A program made the translations under genes and the position numbers. The notes below the pieces were generated by a model. That model was given only the letters and a program-made list of their open reading frames with translations, did no database searches and was not told the DNA's origin. Positions 1 through 5,509 of a stretch of 12,057 bases of DNA are shown piece after piece. Position 1 is the first letter of the stretch; each line of letters begins with the position of its first letter. Source of the DNA: Rubritepida sp. (GTDB lineage: Bacteria; Pseudomonadota; Alphaproteobacteria; Acetobacterales; Acetobacteraceae); the NCBI GenBank assembly GCA_022843345.1, contig JALHNW010000025.1, positions 1 through 12,057 of the forward strand, in the 5' to 3' direction.

Positions 1-138
1 GTGACGCTGGGCGCGGACGCGCTCGACGCGCTGCTGGATGGCGGCGCGATCCTGTCGGGCGAGAGCGCCCGCATCACCCAGGACTTCGTGCGGCGGATGC
101 GCGCCGCGCTCAACCCCAGCACCGGAGACGACGCATGA
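1..138 (+). CDS. Phage hypothetical protein, 3' part only
   Basis: The frame is open from the first base and ends at TGA 136-138, so the true start may lie upstream of the window even though base 1 happens to begin a GTG codon. The visible 45 residues are Ala/Asp/Arg-rich and end in LNPSTGDDA. The stop overlaps the next start by 4 nt (ATGA), which places the gene in the same translationally coupled run. Its 3' end carries a 20-nt sequence repeated at the end of the next gene. No family is recognised. Confidence 0.6.
   Translation: MTLGADALDALLDGGAILSGESARITQDFVRRMRAALNPSTGDDA
109..128 (+). repeat. 20-nt gene-end repeat, copy 1
   Basis: CTCAACCCCAGCACCGGAGA occurs here and again at 468-487. 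It encodes LNPSTG at the C-terminus of the upstream gene and supplies the GGAG Shine-Dalgarno for the next gene (ATG at 135). Confidence 0.9.
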
Positions 139-491
139 CCGCCCCCGACACCAGCGCCGCGCCCTATGCGCCGCGCTACACCTTGGGCGACGTGCTGCAC
201 ATGTTGAGCGATCCAAACGCCGTCCACGCCAACCTTCGGCGCGGGACCATCGCGCGGCCCTCATGGGCGCAGATCGTCCACACCTATGCCGCCGAGCACG
301 CCACCGCGCTCGCCGCCGCCCGCAACGACGCGCTGCGCGAGGCGGCGGAGGTGGCGCGCAATGCGGCGTACTACGCGACGGCGGAGCGCCGCGAAGGGCT
401 GGACCTCTCCGAACAGGTCGCCGAAGCCATCCTCGCCCTCATCACCCCGGAGACGCCCGATGCGTCTCTCAACCCCAGCACCGGAGAATGA
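135..491 (+). CDS. Phage hypothetical protein
   Basis: A 118-residue protein starting at an ATGA overlap with the upstream stop. GGAG at 123-126 lies 8 nt before the start. The C-terminal half contains an ALREAAEVARNAAYY helix followed by VAEAILALI, a layout I associate with small accessory proteins of alphaproteobacterial phages. There is no signal peptide, membrane segment or catalytic motif. The protein ends in SLNPSTGE, copying the end of the previous gene. The stop at 489-491 sits just before the next gene. The function is unknown. Confidence 0.75.
   Translation: MTAPDTSAAPYAPRYTLGDVLHMLSDPNAVHANLRRGTIARPSWAQIVHTYAAEHATALAAARNDALREAAEVARNAAYYATAERREGLDLSEQVAEAILALITPETPDASLNPSTGE
468..487 (+). 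repeat. 20-nt gene-end repeat, copy 2
   Basis: This is an exact second copy of the 109-128 sequence, again at the 3' end of a gene. It again provides the ribosome binding site (GGAGA, 483-487) for the following gene. Confidence 0.9.
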
Positions 492-493
492 CC

Positions 494-851
494 ATGAACA
501 TCGACGACCTCACCATTGCCCAGGCGCGAGAGATCGCCCGCCTGTTCGGCGCAGTCCAATCTGCCCCGTCCGCACCGCACCCCTTCGTGGGCCGCTACGT
601 GCTGCTACGCTGCTACAGCGCGGGCGTCCATGCGGGCGTTCTGGTGAGCCAGGACGGCGACCGGGCCGTGCTGCGCGACAGCCGCCGCCTGTGGCGCTGG
701 CACGCGGCGGGCGGCGTCGCGCTCTCCGGCGTGGCGCAGCACGGTATCGTGGCGAGCAAGAGCAAGCTGGACGCGCTCAACCCCGAGATCGCGCTGACCG
801 GCGTGATTGAGACGATCCCCTGCACCGACGCGGCGCAGGAGAGCATCACCA

Positions 852-859
<8 letters not shown>
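494..859 (+). CDS. Phage protein resembling the DUF6948 family
   Basis: A 121-residue protein. The core PFVGRYVLLRCYSAGVHAG, then VLVSQDGDRAVLRDSRRLWRW, then GVALSGVAQHGI and a late LTGVIETIPC match my memory of the phage family annotated DUF6948, whose function is unknown. An earlier in-frame ATG at 488 overlaps the previous stop (ATGA). GGAGA at 483-487 abuts that codon but sits 6 nt before ATG 494, so 494 is the better start. The stop TGA (857-859) overlaps ATG 852 and ATG 859 in two different frames, giving two possible coupled downstream genes. Confidence 0.8.
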
Positions 860-1080
<221 letters not shown>

Positions 1081-1088
<8 letters not shown>

Positions 1089-1455
1089 CGCCCCGCACGA
1101 CCCCGCGCTGGTGGAGGCAATGCGCGACGCGCTGGCAGAGGGATCATGCCACGGGCCATGCCCTGCCGACGAACCTTGCTTGTGCCGTCTTGATGCGGAA
1201 GCCGCCCTCACCGCGCTCTGCGCCGCCCGGCCCGATGTTGCGGCGGTGCTGGCGGGGGAGGCGGTGCTGGCGCAGGGGTGGCGCACGATGGACAGCGCGC
1301 CGAGGGATGGGACGCCCGTGCTGCTGGCCGTGCGCGGGCGGGTGGTGCGCGGCGAGTGGTGCTGCGGCTACTGGCGCAATAGCGAAGAAGTCCCGCTGGC
1401 CGAGCCGACCCACTGGATGCCGCTCCCCGCCCCTCCCGCCGGGGGCGAGCCATGA
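1081..1455 (+). CDS. Phage protein with a DUF551-like C-terminal domain
   Basis: A 124-residue protein. The N-terminal half has Cys-rich GSCHGPCPADEPCLC (roughly residues 21-35). The C-terminal half reads GWRTMDSAPRDGTPVLLAV, then WCCGYWR, then PTHWMPLPAPP. The MDSAPRDGTPVLL and HWMPLPxPP blocks are the hallmark of the phage-associated DUF551 family, whose function is unknown. The ATG at 1081 lies inside the stop region of the repeat gene (ATGAATAG, 8-nt overlap). The frame is also open back to ATG 859 through the repeat, which would give a 198-residue Ala/Pro/Thr-rich fusion. I chose the short form because the tail upstream is pure repeat. The next gene overlaps by 4 nt. Confidence 0.75.
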
Positions 1456-1841
1456 GCGCGCTGATGGACCTCGCGGCGCGGTGCGAGGCGGCAGAGGGGC
1501 CGTCGCGCGAGTTGGATGGCGACATTGCCGTCGCGCTGGATTGGGGCGGGCTGGCCGGGCCGGCGTGGAAGCGCACGCACCCGTGGCGCTGGCAGGACCG
1601 CGGCGAGCCAATGAACGCCGTGCTGGCGCCCACCTTCACCGCCAGCCTGGACGCCGCGCTGACGCTGGTGCCGGAGGGATGGTGGGTGCAGCACTTGGGG
1701 CAGCGCGGGCACGCCTGGGGGTGCCGCCTGGAAACGCAGGGGCGCACCGTCCCCAACGACACGCGCCCGCTGACGCACTCGACCCCCGCTCTCGCGCTCT
1801 GCGCCGCGGCGCTGCGCGCCCGCGCGGCGGGGGAGGGGTGA
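1452..1841 (+). CDS. Phage hypothetical protein (TASLDAALTLVPEGW type)
   Basis: A 129-residue protein. The N-terminal MDLAARCEAAEGPSRELDGDI, the central PTFTASLDAALTLVPEGWW and the C-terminal TPALALCAAALRARA form a combination I recognise from many alphaproteobacterial prophages. The family has no assigned function. The start ATGA overlaps the previous stop by 4 nt, and the stop TGATG overlaps the next start by 1 nt. There is no transmembrane or signal segment. Confidence is high that it is a gene and low for any role. Confidence 0.8.
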   Translation: MSALMDLAARCEAAEGPSRELDGDIAVALDWGGLAGPAWKRTHPWRWQDRGEPMNAVLAPTFTASLDAALTLVPEGWWVQHLGQRGHAWGCRLETQGRTVPNDTRPLTHSTPALALCAAALRARAAGEG

Positions 1842-2023
1842 TGGACTACATGGATCGCGTGGACGATGCCGAGGGCGAGGCCCGGCGCTTCCTCCAGCGG
1901 GTGGCGGCATGGCGCAAGGCGGAGAAGGCCGAGCCGGGCAGGCACCCGAAGGAGAGCGGCGCGATGAAGCGCGCCAGCATGGACCTGACGCGCGCGCTGG
2001 CGAACCTGCGGAGGCCGCTATGA
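1841..2023 (+). CDS. Small basic phage protein
   Basis: A 60-residue, Arg/Lys-rich, mostly helical-looking protein. GGAGG at 1832-1836 lies 4 nt before ATG 1841, which overlaps the upstream stop as TGATG; an in-frame ATG at 1850 is an alternative. The sequence MDRVDDAEGEARRFLQRVAAW followed by a KKAEKAEP-like basic stretch carries no known motif. The stop overlaps the next ATG by 4 nt. The function is unknown. Confidence 0.6.
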   Translation: MDYMDRVDDAEGEARRFLQRVAAWRKAEKAEPGRHPKESGAMKRASMDLTRALANLRRPL

Positions 2024-2182
2024 CCCCTGACCCCATCCGCGCCGCGCTGGACGCGGCGGGCGCTGCCATCACGGATGATTGTGCCGTGCCGTCAATACGT
2101 GCGCGTGTCGGCCGAGGTGATGGATGCGGACCTGCGCGCGCGGGTGAAGCGGGCGCAGGACGTGCTGGCGGGGAGGGCGTGA
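2020..2182 (+). pseudogene. Small phage gene with an internal frameshift
   Basis: The gene opens in frame 1 as MTPDPIRAALDAAGAAITDDC. The real coding frame then moves to frame 2 between about 2075 and 2092 and reads RQYVRVSAEVMDADLRARV, KRAQDVLAGRA, stopping at TGA 2180-2182. In 2093-2179 the frame-2 codons have G/C at the third position in 27 of 29, while frame 1 over the matching stretch has 13 of 29. The switch lies at a GTGCC tandem (2081-2090). Loss of one GTGCC unit would give exactly this shift, as would a 1-nt insertion. The frame-2 stop overlaps the GTG of the next gene by 4 nt, as expected for an intact ancestor. A short ORF from ATG 2075 in frame 2 could still be translated. The function is unknown. 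Confidence 0.6.
2031..2057 (+). repeat. 27-nt gene-start repeat, copy 1
   Basis: The sequence beginning CCCCATC and ending GCTGGACGCGGC near the 5' end of the frameshifted gene recurs at 2184-2210 with one mismatch in 27. It encodes PI(R/S)AALDAA. The copies are 153 bp apart and in the same frame. Confidence 0.85.
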
Positions 2183-2397
2183 ACCCCATCAGCGCCGCGC
2201 TGGACGCGGCATCGCGTGCGCGCTGCTGTCCCGCCGGCGGGTGCCACGGCACCGCCCGCGGCGAGGGGCCGTGCCAGTCCGGGCGCTACCGGGCCGACGC
2301 GGCGCGCGCCATCATCGCGTTTCTGCGGGCGCTGCCTGAGCATCTGCACCCGCCGCGCACACTGGCCAAGGCCGTGGAGGCCGCGTGCGATGCGTGA
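2179..2397 (+). CDS. Small Cys-rich phage protein
   Basis: A 72-residue protein starting at GTG 2179, which overlaps the frame-2 stop of the previous gene (GTGA). The N-terminal NPISAALDAA repeats the start of the preceding gene. The central RCCPAGGCHGTARGEGPCQ holds Cys16, Cys17, Cys22, His23 and Cys32, which could bind a metal ion (inference). The C-terminal part, YRADAARAIIAFLRALPEHL then TLAKAVEAA, is helical. Because of the upstream frameshift, frame 1 is open from 2020 to 2397, and an automatic caller may fuse the two genes into a false 125-residue protein. The stop overlaps the next ATG in ATGCGTGA. Confidence 0.6.
   Translation: MNPISAALDAASRARCCPAGGCHGTARGEGPCQSGRYRADAARAIIAFLRALPEHLHPPRTLAKAVEAACDA
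2184..2210 (+). repeat. 27-nt gene-start repeat, copy 2
   Basis: This is the second copy of the 2031-2057 sequence (26 of 27 identical) at the 5' end of the Cys-rich gene. It suggests tandem duplication of a gene-start segment. Confidence 0.85.
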
Positions 2398-2557
2398 CCG
2401 CTGGCCTGCATGGCTGCCCTACATGGGCTGGACTGACGTCGCGCCACAGGATGCGTGGGTGTTCGGCCTGGACGCGCGCCACCGCTGGCAGGTGCTGGTG
2501 GTCGAGTGGTTCGGGCACGGGTTCAGCCTGCGGTGCAGGAGGGTGGCCGATGCGTGA
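2390..2557 (+). CDS. Small Trp-rich phage protein
   Basis: A 55-residue protein, MRDRWPAWLPYMGWTDVAP then AWVFGLDARHRWQVLVVEWF, with six tryptophans and a beta-strand-like centre. It starts inside the previous gene's end and stops inside the next gene's start. Both junctions read CGATGCGTGA, so both overlaps are 8 nt and both upstream proteins end in Asp-Ala. No family is recognised and no signal peptide is seen. Confidence 0.55.
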   Translation: MRDRWPAWLPYMGWTDVAPQDAWVFGLDARHRWQVLVVEWFGHGFSLRCRRVADA

Positions 2558-2858
2558 TGCGCGCTGGATGCGGCTAGACGCCGCGGCGGCTTACCTGTCC
2601 ATCAGCGCCATGACGTTCCGGCGGCGCGTGAAGGCGGGCGTGCTGCCCCCTCCCCTTTCCGTCCTAGGGATGCAGCGGTGGGACCGCGAGGCGCTTGACG
2701 CGGCCATGCTGGGGGGCACCATGCCCCGGAGCGGAGACGAAATCGCAGATGCCGTCGCGGCCAGGATCAGGGGTGAAGGTCGTTCGCAAGCGCCTCGCGG
2801 ACGGCACGATGCGCGAGTACCGCTACACGCGCGGGCCGGCGCAGCCCGAACGCCCTGA
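2550..2858 (+). CDS. Helix-turn-helix protein, probable excisionase / recombination directionality factor
   Basis: A 102-residue protein. Residues about 5-53 (RWMRLDAAAAYLSISAMTF, RRRVKAGVLPPP, then QRWDREALDAAM) have the layout of HTH_17/AlpA/Xis-like winged helix DNA-binding domains: an entry helix, a recognition helix around TFRRRV, and a closing W/D-REAL helix. It lies directly before the integrase on the same strand, the usual place of a directionality factor. The last ~28 residues overlap the integrase start by 86 nt in another frame and look like compositional by-product (Arg/Ala-rich), so the functional protein is probably the first ~75 residues. It could instead be a phage regulator. 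Confidence 0.75.
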   Translation: MRDARWMRLDAAAAYLSISAMTFRRRVKAGVLPPPLSVLGMQRWDREALDAAMLGGTMPRSGDEIADAVAARIRGEGRSQAPRGRHDARVPLHARAGAARTP

Positions 2859-3759
2859 CACGGGCAGCGTCGCCGCCTTGCTCGCCGCCTTCAAGGGCGG
2901 GCCGGAGTACGCCGCCCTCGCGCCGTCCACCAGGGCGCAGTACGCCATCTACCTCCGGCCGTGGGAGGAACCCGAATGGGCGCGCTTCCCCGTGCGAGAG
3001 GTCACCCGGCGGCACATCATGGCGATGCGCGACGCGCTGGCCTCGCCGCGCATCCTGCCCAGCGGACGGCGCACGGGCGGGCCGGGCGCGGCAACCGCCT
3101 TCGGGCGCATCACGGGCGCGCTGTTCGGCTGGGCGCTGGATCGCGGGTTGATCGAGCACAGCCCGGCGCAGCGCATCAAGGCGCTCGCCAAGGGCAGGCT
3201 GCCTGACTGGGGAGAGGATGCCATCGCGCTGGCGCTGGACAAGCTGCCCGAGGCGTTCCGGCGCGTGGTGGTGCTGGGGCTGCATACCGGCCAGCGGCGC
3301 GGGGACCTGGCGCGCATGGCGTGGCAACAGGTGCGGGACGGGCGCATCGCCATCGTGCAGGGCAAGACGGGCGCCGAAGTGCTGGTGCCGCTGCATCCGG
3401 TGCTGGCCGCCGAACTGGCGGCGTGGCGGCAAGGGCGGGTGGGAACCATCCTGCTGTCGCCGCGCGGCAAGCCCTGGACGGATACGCACCTGTCGCGCGA
3501 GATGGGCGCGCAGCTCGCCAAGCTCGGGATGCCGGGGCTGAACGTGCATGGGCTGCGGAAGGCGGCGAGCCGGCGCCTGGCCGAAGCGGGCTGCACGCCG
3601 CACGAAATCGCCGCCATCACCGGACACCGCACGCTGGCCATGGTGCAGCACTACACCGACGCGGCGGATCGGGCGCATATGGCGGGCGGAGCCATCGTCA
3701 AGTTGCATTCGGCAGTTTCCAGGGCAGGCGGAAACCGGGAAACCAAGCCTCGCAAGTAA
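2773..3759 (+). CDS. int: Tyrosine recombinase / phage integrase
   Basis: A 328-residue site-specific recombinase that would integrate and excise the element. GTG 2773 is chosen as start because AGGA at 2763-2766 lies 6 nt upstream and the protein then opens with KVVRKRLADGTMREYRYTRG, an N-terminal arm-type motif. Upstream in-frame sequence reads as shadow of the HTH gene. A core-binding domain spans about residues 35-135 and the catalytic domain about 145-300. The full active-site set is visible: Arg175 (HTGQRRGDL), Lys198 (QGKTG), His259 and Arg262 (HGLR), His285 (ITGHR) and nucleophile Tyr294 (HYTD). It appears intact. Its stop is 19 nt before the Lrp-type gene, so an attachment site should lie nearby. 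Confidence 0.93.
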   Translation: MKVVRKRLADGTMREYRYTRGPAQPERPDTGSVAALLAAFKGGPEYAALAPSTRAQYAIYLRPWEEPEWARFPVREVTRRHIMAMRDALASPRILPSGRRTGGPGAATAFGRITGALFGWALDRGLIEHSPAQRIKALAKGRLPDWGEDAIALALDKLPEAFRRVVVLGLHTGQRRGDLARMAWQQVRDGRIAIVQGKTGAEVLVPLHPVLAAELAAWRQGRVGTILLSPRGKPWTDTHLSREMGAQLAKLGMPGLNVHGLRKAASRRLAEAGCTPHEIAAITGHRTLAMVQHYTDAADRAHMAGGAIVKLHSAVSRAGGNRETKPRK

Positions 3760-3778
3760 TTGAAGGAATTGAGCAAAT

Positions 3779-4024
3779 ATGAAAGCGATCTTCGTGCAGA
3801 TCAAGTGCGAGATGGGCCAGGCCTATCGCGTCGCCCGCGAGATGGCGGACGGCATCGAGGAGCTGTCGGAGATGCACTCCACCTCCGGCCAGTACGACCT
3901 GCTGGGCAAGTTCTACCTGGCCGCCGACCAGGACATCGGGCTGTTCGTGGTCGAAAAGATCCAGGCCGTGCCCGGCGTGAAGGACACCTACACCATCCAG
4001 ACGTTCAACGCGTTTTCCCGCTGA
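3779..4024 (+). CDS. Stand-alone Lrp/AsnC ligand-binding (RAM) domain protein
   Basis: An 81-residue protein, MKAIFVQIKCEMGQAYRVA, then STSGQYDLLGKFYLAADQD, then VEKIQAVPGVKDTYTIQTF. The beta-alpha-beta-beta-alpha-beta order and the GxYDLL and VPGVxxTxT blocks are those of the Lrp/AsnC C-terminal ligand-binding domain. No DNA-binding helix-turn-helix is present. Such proteins bind amino acids or related effectors and oligomerise; the target here is unknown. A weak AAGGA (3763-3767) precedes ATG 3779. It is likely the first chromosomal gene after the integrated element, so its native promoter may have been displaced. Its last codons form the left arm of a strong terminator hairpin. Confidence 0.85.
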   Translation: MKAIFVQIKCEMGQAYRVAREMADGIEELSEMHSTSGQYDLLGKFYLAADQDIGLFVVEKIQAVPGVKDTYTIQTFNAFSR

Positions 4025-4050
4025 AGGGCGGGAAAACGCGTTGAACTTTT
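4003..4050 (+). terminator. Intrinsic terminator overlapping the Lrp-type gene's stop codon
   Basis: A perfect 19-bp inverted repeat (4003-4021 with 4028-4046) and a 6-nt loop (TGAAGG) are followed by TTTTCC. The left arm lies inside the coding sequence and the TGA stop begins the loop. The stem contains a TTTT/AAAA block, so it may also work on the opposite strand. Confidence 0.8.
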
Positions 4051-4051
4051 C

Positions 4052-4136
4052 CGTGCCCTCATCGCCGCCGCCCATGGCGGCGGCTACGCCGGGCGCGGCC
4101 TCCGGCCGCTTGGCTTCGGCCCCCTGAAGGGGGCCG
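4052..4136 (+). ncRNA. 85-nt three-hairpin structured element, copy 1
   Basis: The order is CGTGCCCTCA leader; hairpin 1 (4064-4072/4076-4084, 9 bp, loop CAT); linker TACGCCGGGC; hairpin 2 (4095-4100/4104-4109, 6 bp, loop TCC); linker TTGGCTT; hairpin 3 (4117-4124/4129-4136, 8 bp, loop TGAA). A same-length copy lies inverted at 5425-5509, and the pair differ in five stem base pairs, all compensated. It begins 5 nt after the terminator stem of the Lrp-type gene. Directly behind it is another 8-bp GC hairpin (4137-4144/4148-4155). Whether it acts as RNA or as a DNA element (REP-like) cannot be told from sequence. Not recognised as a named family. Confidence 0.7.
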
Positions 4137-4202
4137 GCGCGCGCCGTGCGCGCGCATTCTCGGGACGCGGTACGTGTTCTGGCATGTGGCGCTGGCTGGC
4201 CG

Positions 4203-4297
4203 GCCTTGCCTGCGGCGTTGGCCTCTGAAGTTGGGGGGGGGTGCTGGTGGTGGCGGGAGGCGCCATCCGGCCAGCCTTGCCTGCGGCGTTGGCCTCT
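4203..4297 (+). repeat. 24-bp direct repeat pair around a G9 tract
   Basis: A 24-nt sequence starting GCCTTGCCTGCGGCG is exact at 4203-4226 and 4274-4297, 71 bp apart, with weaker similarity for about 15 nt upstream of each. Between them is a run of nine G (4233-4241). This is most of the non-coding stretch 4137-4333 before the endonuclease gene. Apart from these repeats and the hairpin at 4137-4155 I see no gene, tRNA or clear promoter there. Confidence 0.85.
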
Positions 4298-4333
4298 CGC
4301 GCAGCCTCCGCACCCGCCCCGCGTTCCCGCCCC

Positions 4334-5005
4334 ATGCCCGCCATCGAGCCCTTCGACTGGGATGAGGTCTTCCGCCGCCTCCGCGCGCACCTCGCCGGCG
4401 TGCCCAAGGCCGCGATGTTCGAGCTGCGCGACCGCGGCCACGCCGCCCTGTTCGAGCAGCTCGCCGCCGCCCTCATCTCCACCCGCACGCGCGACGAGAC
4501 GACGATCCCCGTCTCGCTGCGCCTCTTCGCCGCGGCGCGCACGCCCGAAGCCATGGCCGCGCTGGACGAGCCGACGCTGGCGCGCCTGCTGCACGGCGCC
4601 ACCTTCCCCGAGCCCAAGGCGCGCGACCTGCTGGCCATCGCCCGCGCCATCCACGACGAGCACGGCGGCGCGGTGCCCGACACGATGGAGGGCCTCATGG
4701 CCTTCCGCGGCATCGGCCCGAAGATCGCGGCCCTCGCGCTCGGCGTCGCGCTCGGCCGGCCGCTCATCGCCGTGGACATCCACGTCCACCGCGTCACCAA
4801 CCGCTGGGGCATCCTGGCCGCCCCGACGCCCGGGAAGACGCTGGCGGCCCTGGAACGCATCCTGCCCGAACGCTACCGCGTGGAGATCAACGAGCGCCTG
4901 GTCCCCTTCGGCAAGGTCACCTGCACCGGCCCGCGCCCCCGCTGCCCCGCCTGCCCCTTGCTGCGGATGTGCGCGCAGGTGGGCGTCGCCACGCCGGCGC
5001 CATGA
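4334..5005 (+). CDS. Endonuclease III-like HhH-GPD DNA glycosylase/AP lyase with [4Fe-4S] cluster
   Basis: A 223-residue base-excision repair enzyme. The helix-hairpin-helix FRGIGPKIAALALG gives catalytic Lys130, and VDIHVHRV gives the catalytic Asp148. The 18-residue spacing is the same as Lys120-Asp138 in E. coli Nth. The C-terminal cluster loop is C-x6-C-x2-C-x5-C (Cys197, Cys204, Cys207, Cys213), as in Endo III. Length is close to the family's 210-220. Both catalytic residues are present, so it should be a bifunctional glycosylase/lyase on oxidised pyrimidines (family knowledge). The divergence of the N-terminal half (ALISTRTRDETT rather than LSAQTTD) means it may be a Nth paralogue rather than the main Nth. 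ATG 4334 lacks a clear ribosome binding site; a GTG at 4241 in frame would add low-complexity residues only. Confidence 0.88.
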   Translation: MPAIEPFDWDEVFRRLRAHLAGVPKAAMFELRDRGHAALFEQLAAALISTRTRDETTIPVSLRLFAAARTPEAMAALDEPTLARLLHGATFPEPKARDLLAIARAIHDEHGGAVPDTMEGLMAFRGIGPKIAALALGVALGRPLIAVDIHVHRVTNRWGILAAPTPGKTLAALERILPERYRVEINERLVPFGKVTCTGPRPRCPACPLLRMCAQVGVATPAP

Positions 5006-5085
5006 ACACCATGAAGAAACCTTGATTGCGGCCTGCGCCCGCCACGCCGGACCCCCATATTCGTCCCATCAGGAGGTTTCCCCCC

Positions 5086-5370
5086 ATGCGCAAGCTCCTC
5101 GTCCTTCCCCTCGTCGCGCTGCTCGGCCTCGGCGCCTGCACCGATCCCTATGGCCGGGTGGACCCGCTGGCCACCGGGCTGCTGGGTGCCGGCATCGGCG
5201 CCGCGGCCGGCATCGGCATCGCCGCCGCCAGCCAGCCGCGCTACCACGCGCCCCGGCATGGCGGCTGGGGCCACGGCGGCGGCTGGGGCCGTCCCGTCTA
5301 CGCCTACCGCCCCGCCCCGCGCCCCTACTGGGGTGGCGGCGGCGGCTGGGGCCACCACCGCGGCTGGTAA
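5086..5370 (+). CDS. Glycine-zipper lipoprotein with a Gly/His/Trp/Tyr-rich tail
   Basis: A 94-residue envelope protein. AGGAGG (5071-5076) stands 9 nt before the ATG. The signal peptide MRKLLVLPLVALLGLGAC ends in lipobox LGAC with lipidated Cys18. Residues about 29-46 (TGLLGAGIGAAAGIGIAA) are a glycine zipper that could sit in or on a membrane. The C-terminal 45 residues are rich in Gly, His, Trp, Tyr and Pro (GHGGGWGRPVYAYRP, GGGGGWGHHRGW), which could bind metal or stick to other envelope parts (inference). It lies 80 nt after the endonuclease gene, probably with its own translation signal. The exact role is unknown. Confidence 0.8.
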   Translation: MRKLLVLPLVALLGLGACTDPYGRVDPLATGLLGAGIGAAAGIGIAAASQPRYHAPRHGGWGHGGGWGRPVYAYRPAPRPYWGGGGGWGHHRGW

Positions 5371-5424
5371 CCCGCCGGAAAGCACGCGCCAGCCCTGTGA
5401 GGATGCGAAGGCGAATAGCCGAGC

Positions 5425-5509
5425 CGCCGCCCTTCAGGGCGGCGAAGCCAAGCCGCCGGAGGCGGCGCCCGGCGTAGCCATCGCCGCAGGCGATGGCGCT
5501 GAGGGCACG
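5425..5509 (-). ncRNA. 85-nt three-hairpin structured element, copy 2
   Basis: Read on the - strand it has the same CGTGCCCTCA leader, TACGCCGGGC and TTGGCTT linkers, and TCC and TGAA loops as 4052-4136. Hairpin 1 is 5489-5497/5477-5485 (9 bp, loop TGC), hairpin 2 is 5461-5466/5452-5457 (6 bp) and hairpin 3 is 5437-5444/5425-5432 (8 bp). Overall 71 of 85 positions match copy 1, and 10 of the 14 differences make five compensated base pairs. It starts 8 nt after the amidase terminator hairpin and is convergent with copy 1. Confidence 0.7.

Noticed and set aside
3690..3790. tRNA gene or tRNA 3' end as attachment site
   Set aside because: No T-arm (GGTTCGA-like) or acceptor stem could be made from this stretch on either strand.
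2767..3804. Long - strand ORF opposite the integrase
   Set aside because: The integrase has all six catalytic residues; the antisense frame has only low-complexity Arg/Ala/His sequence.
5002..5025. Tiny ORF MNTMKKP overlapping the endonuclease stop
   Set aside because: Seven residues, no following structure suggesting attenuation; most likely chance.
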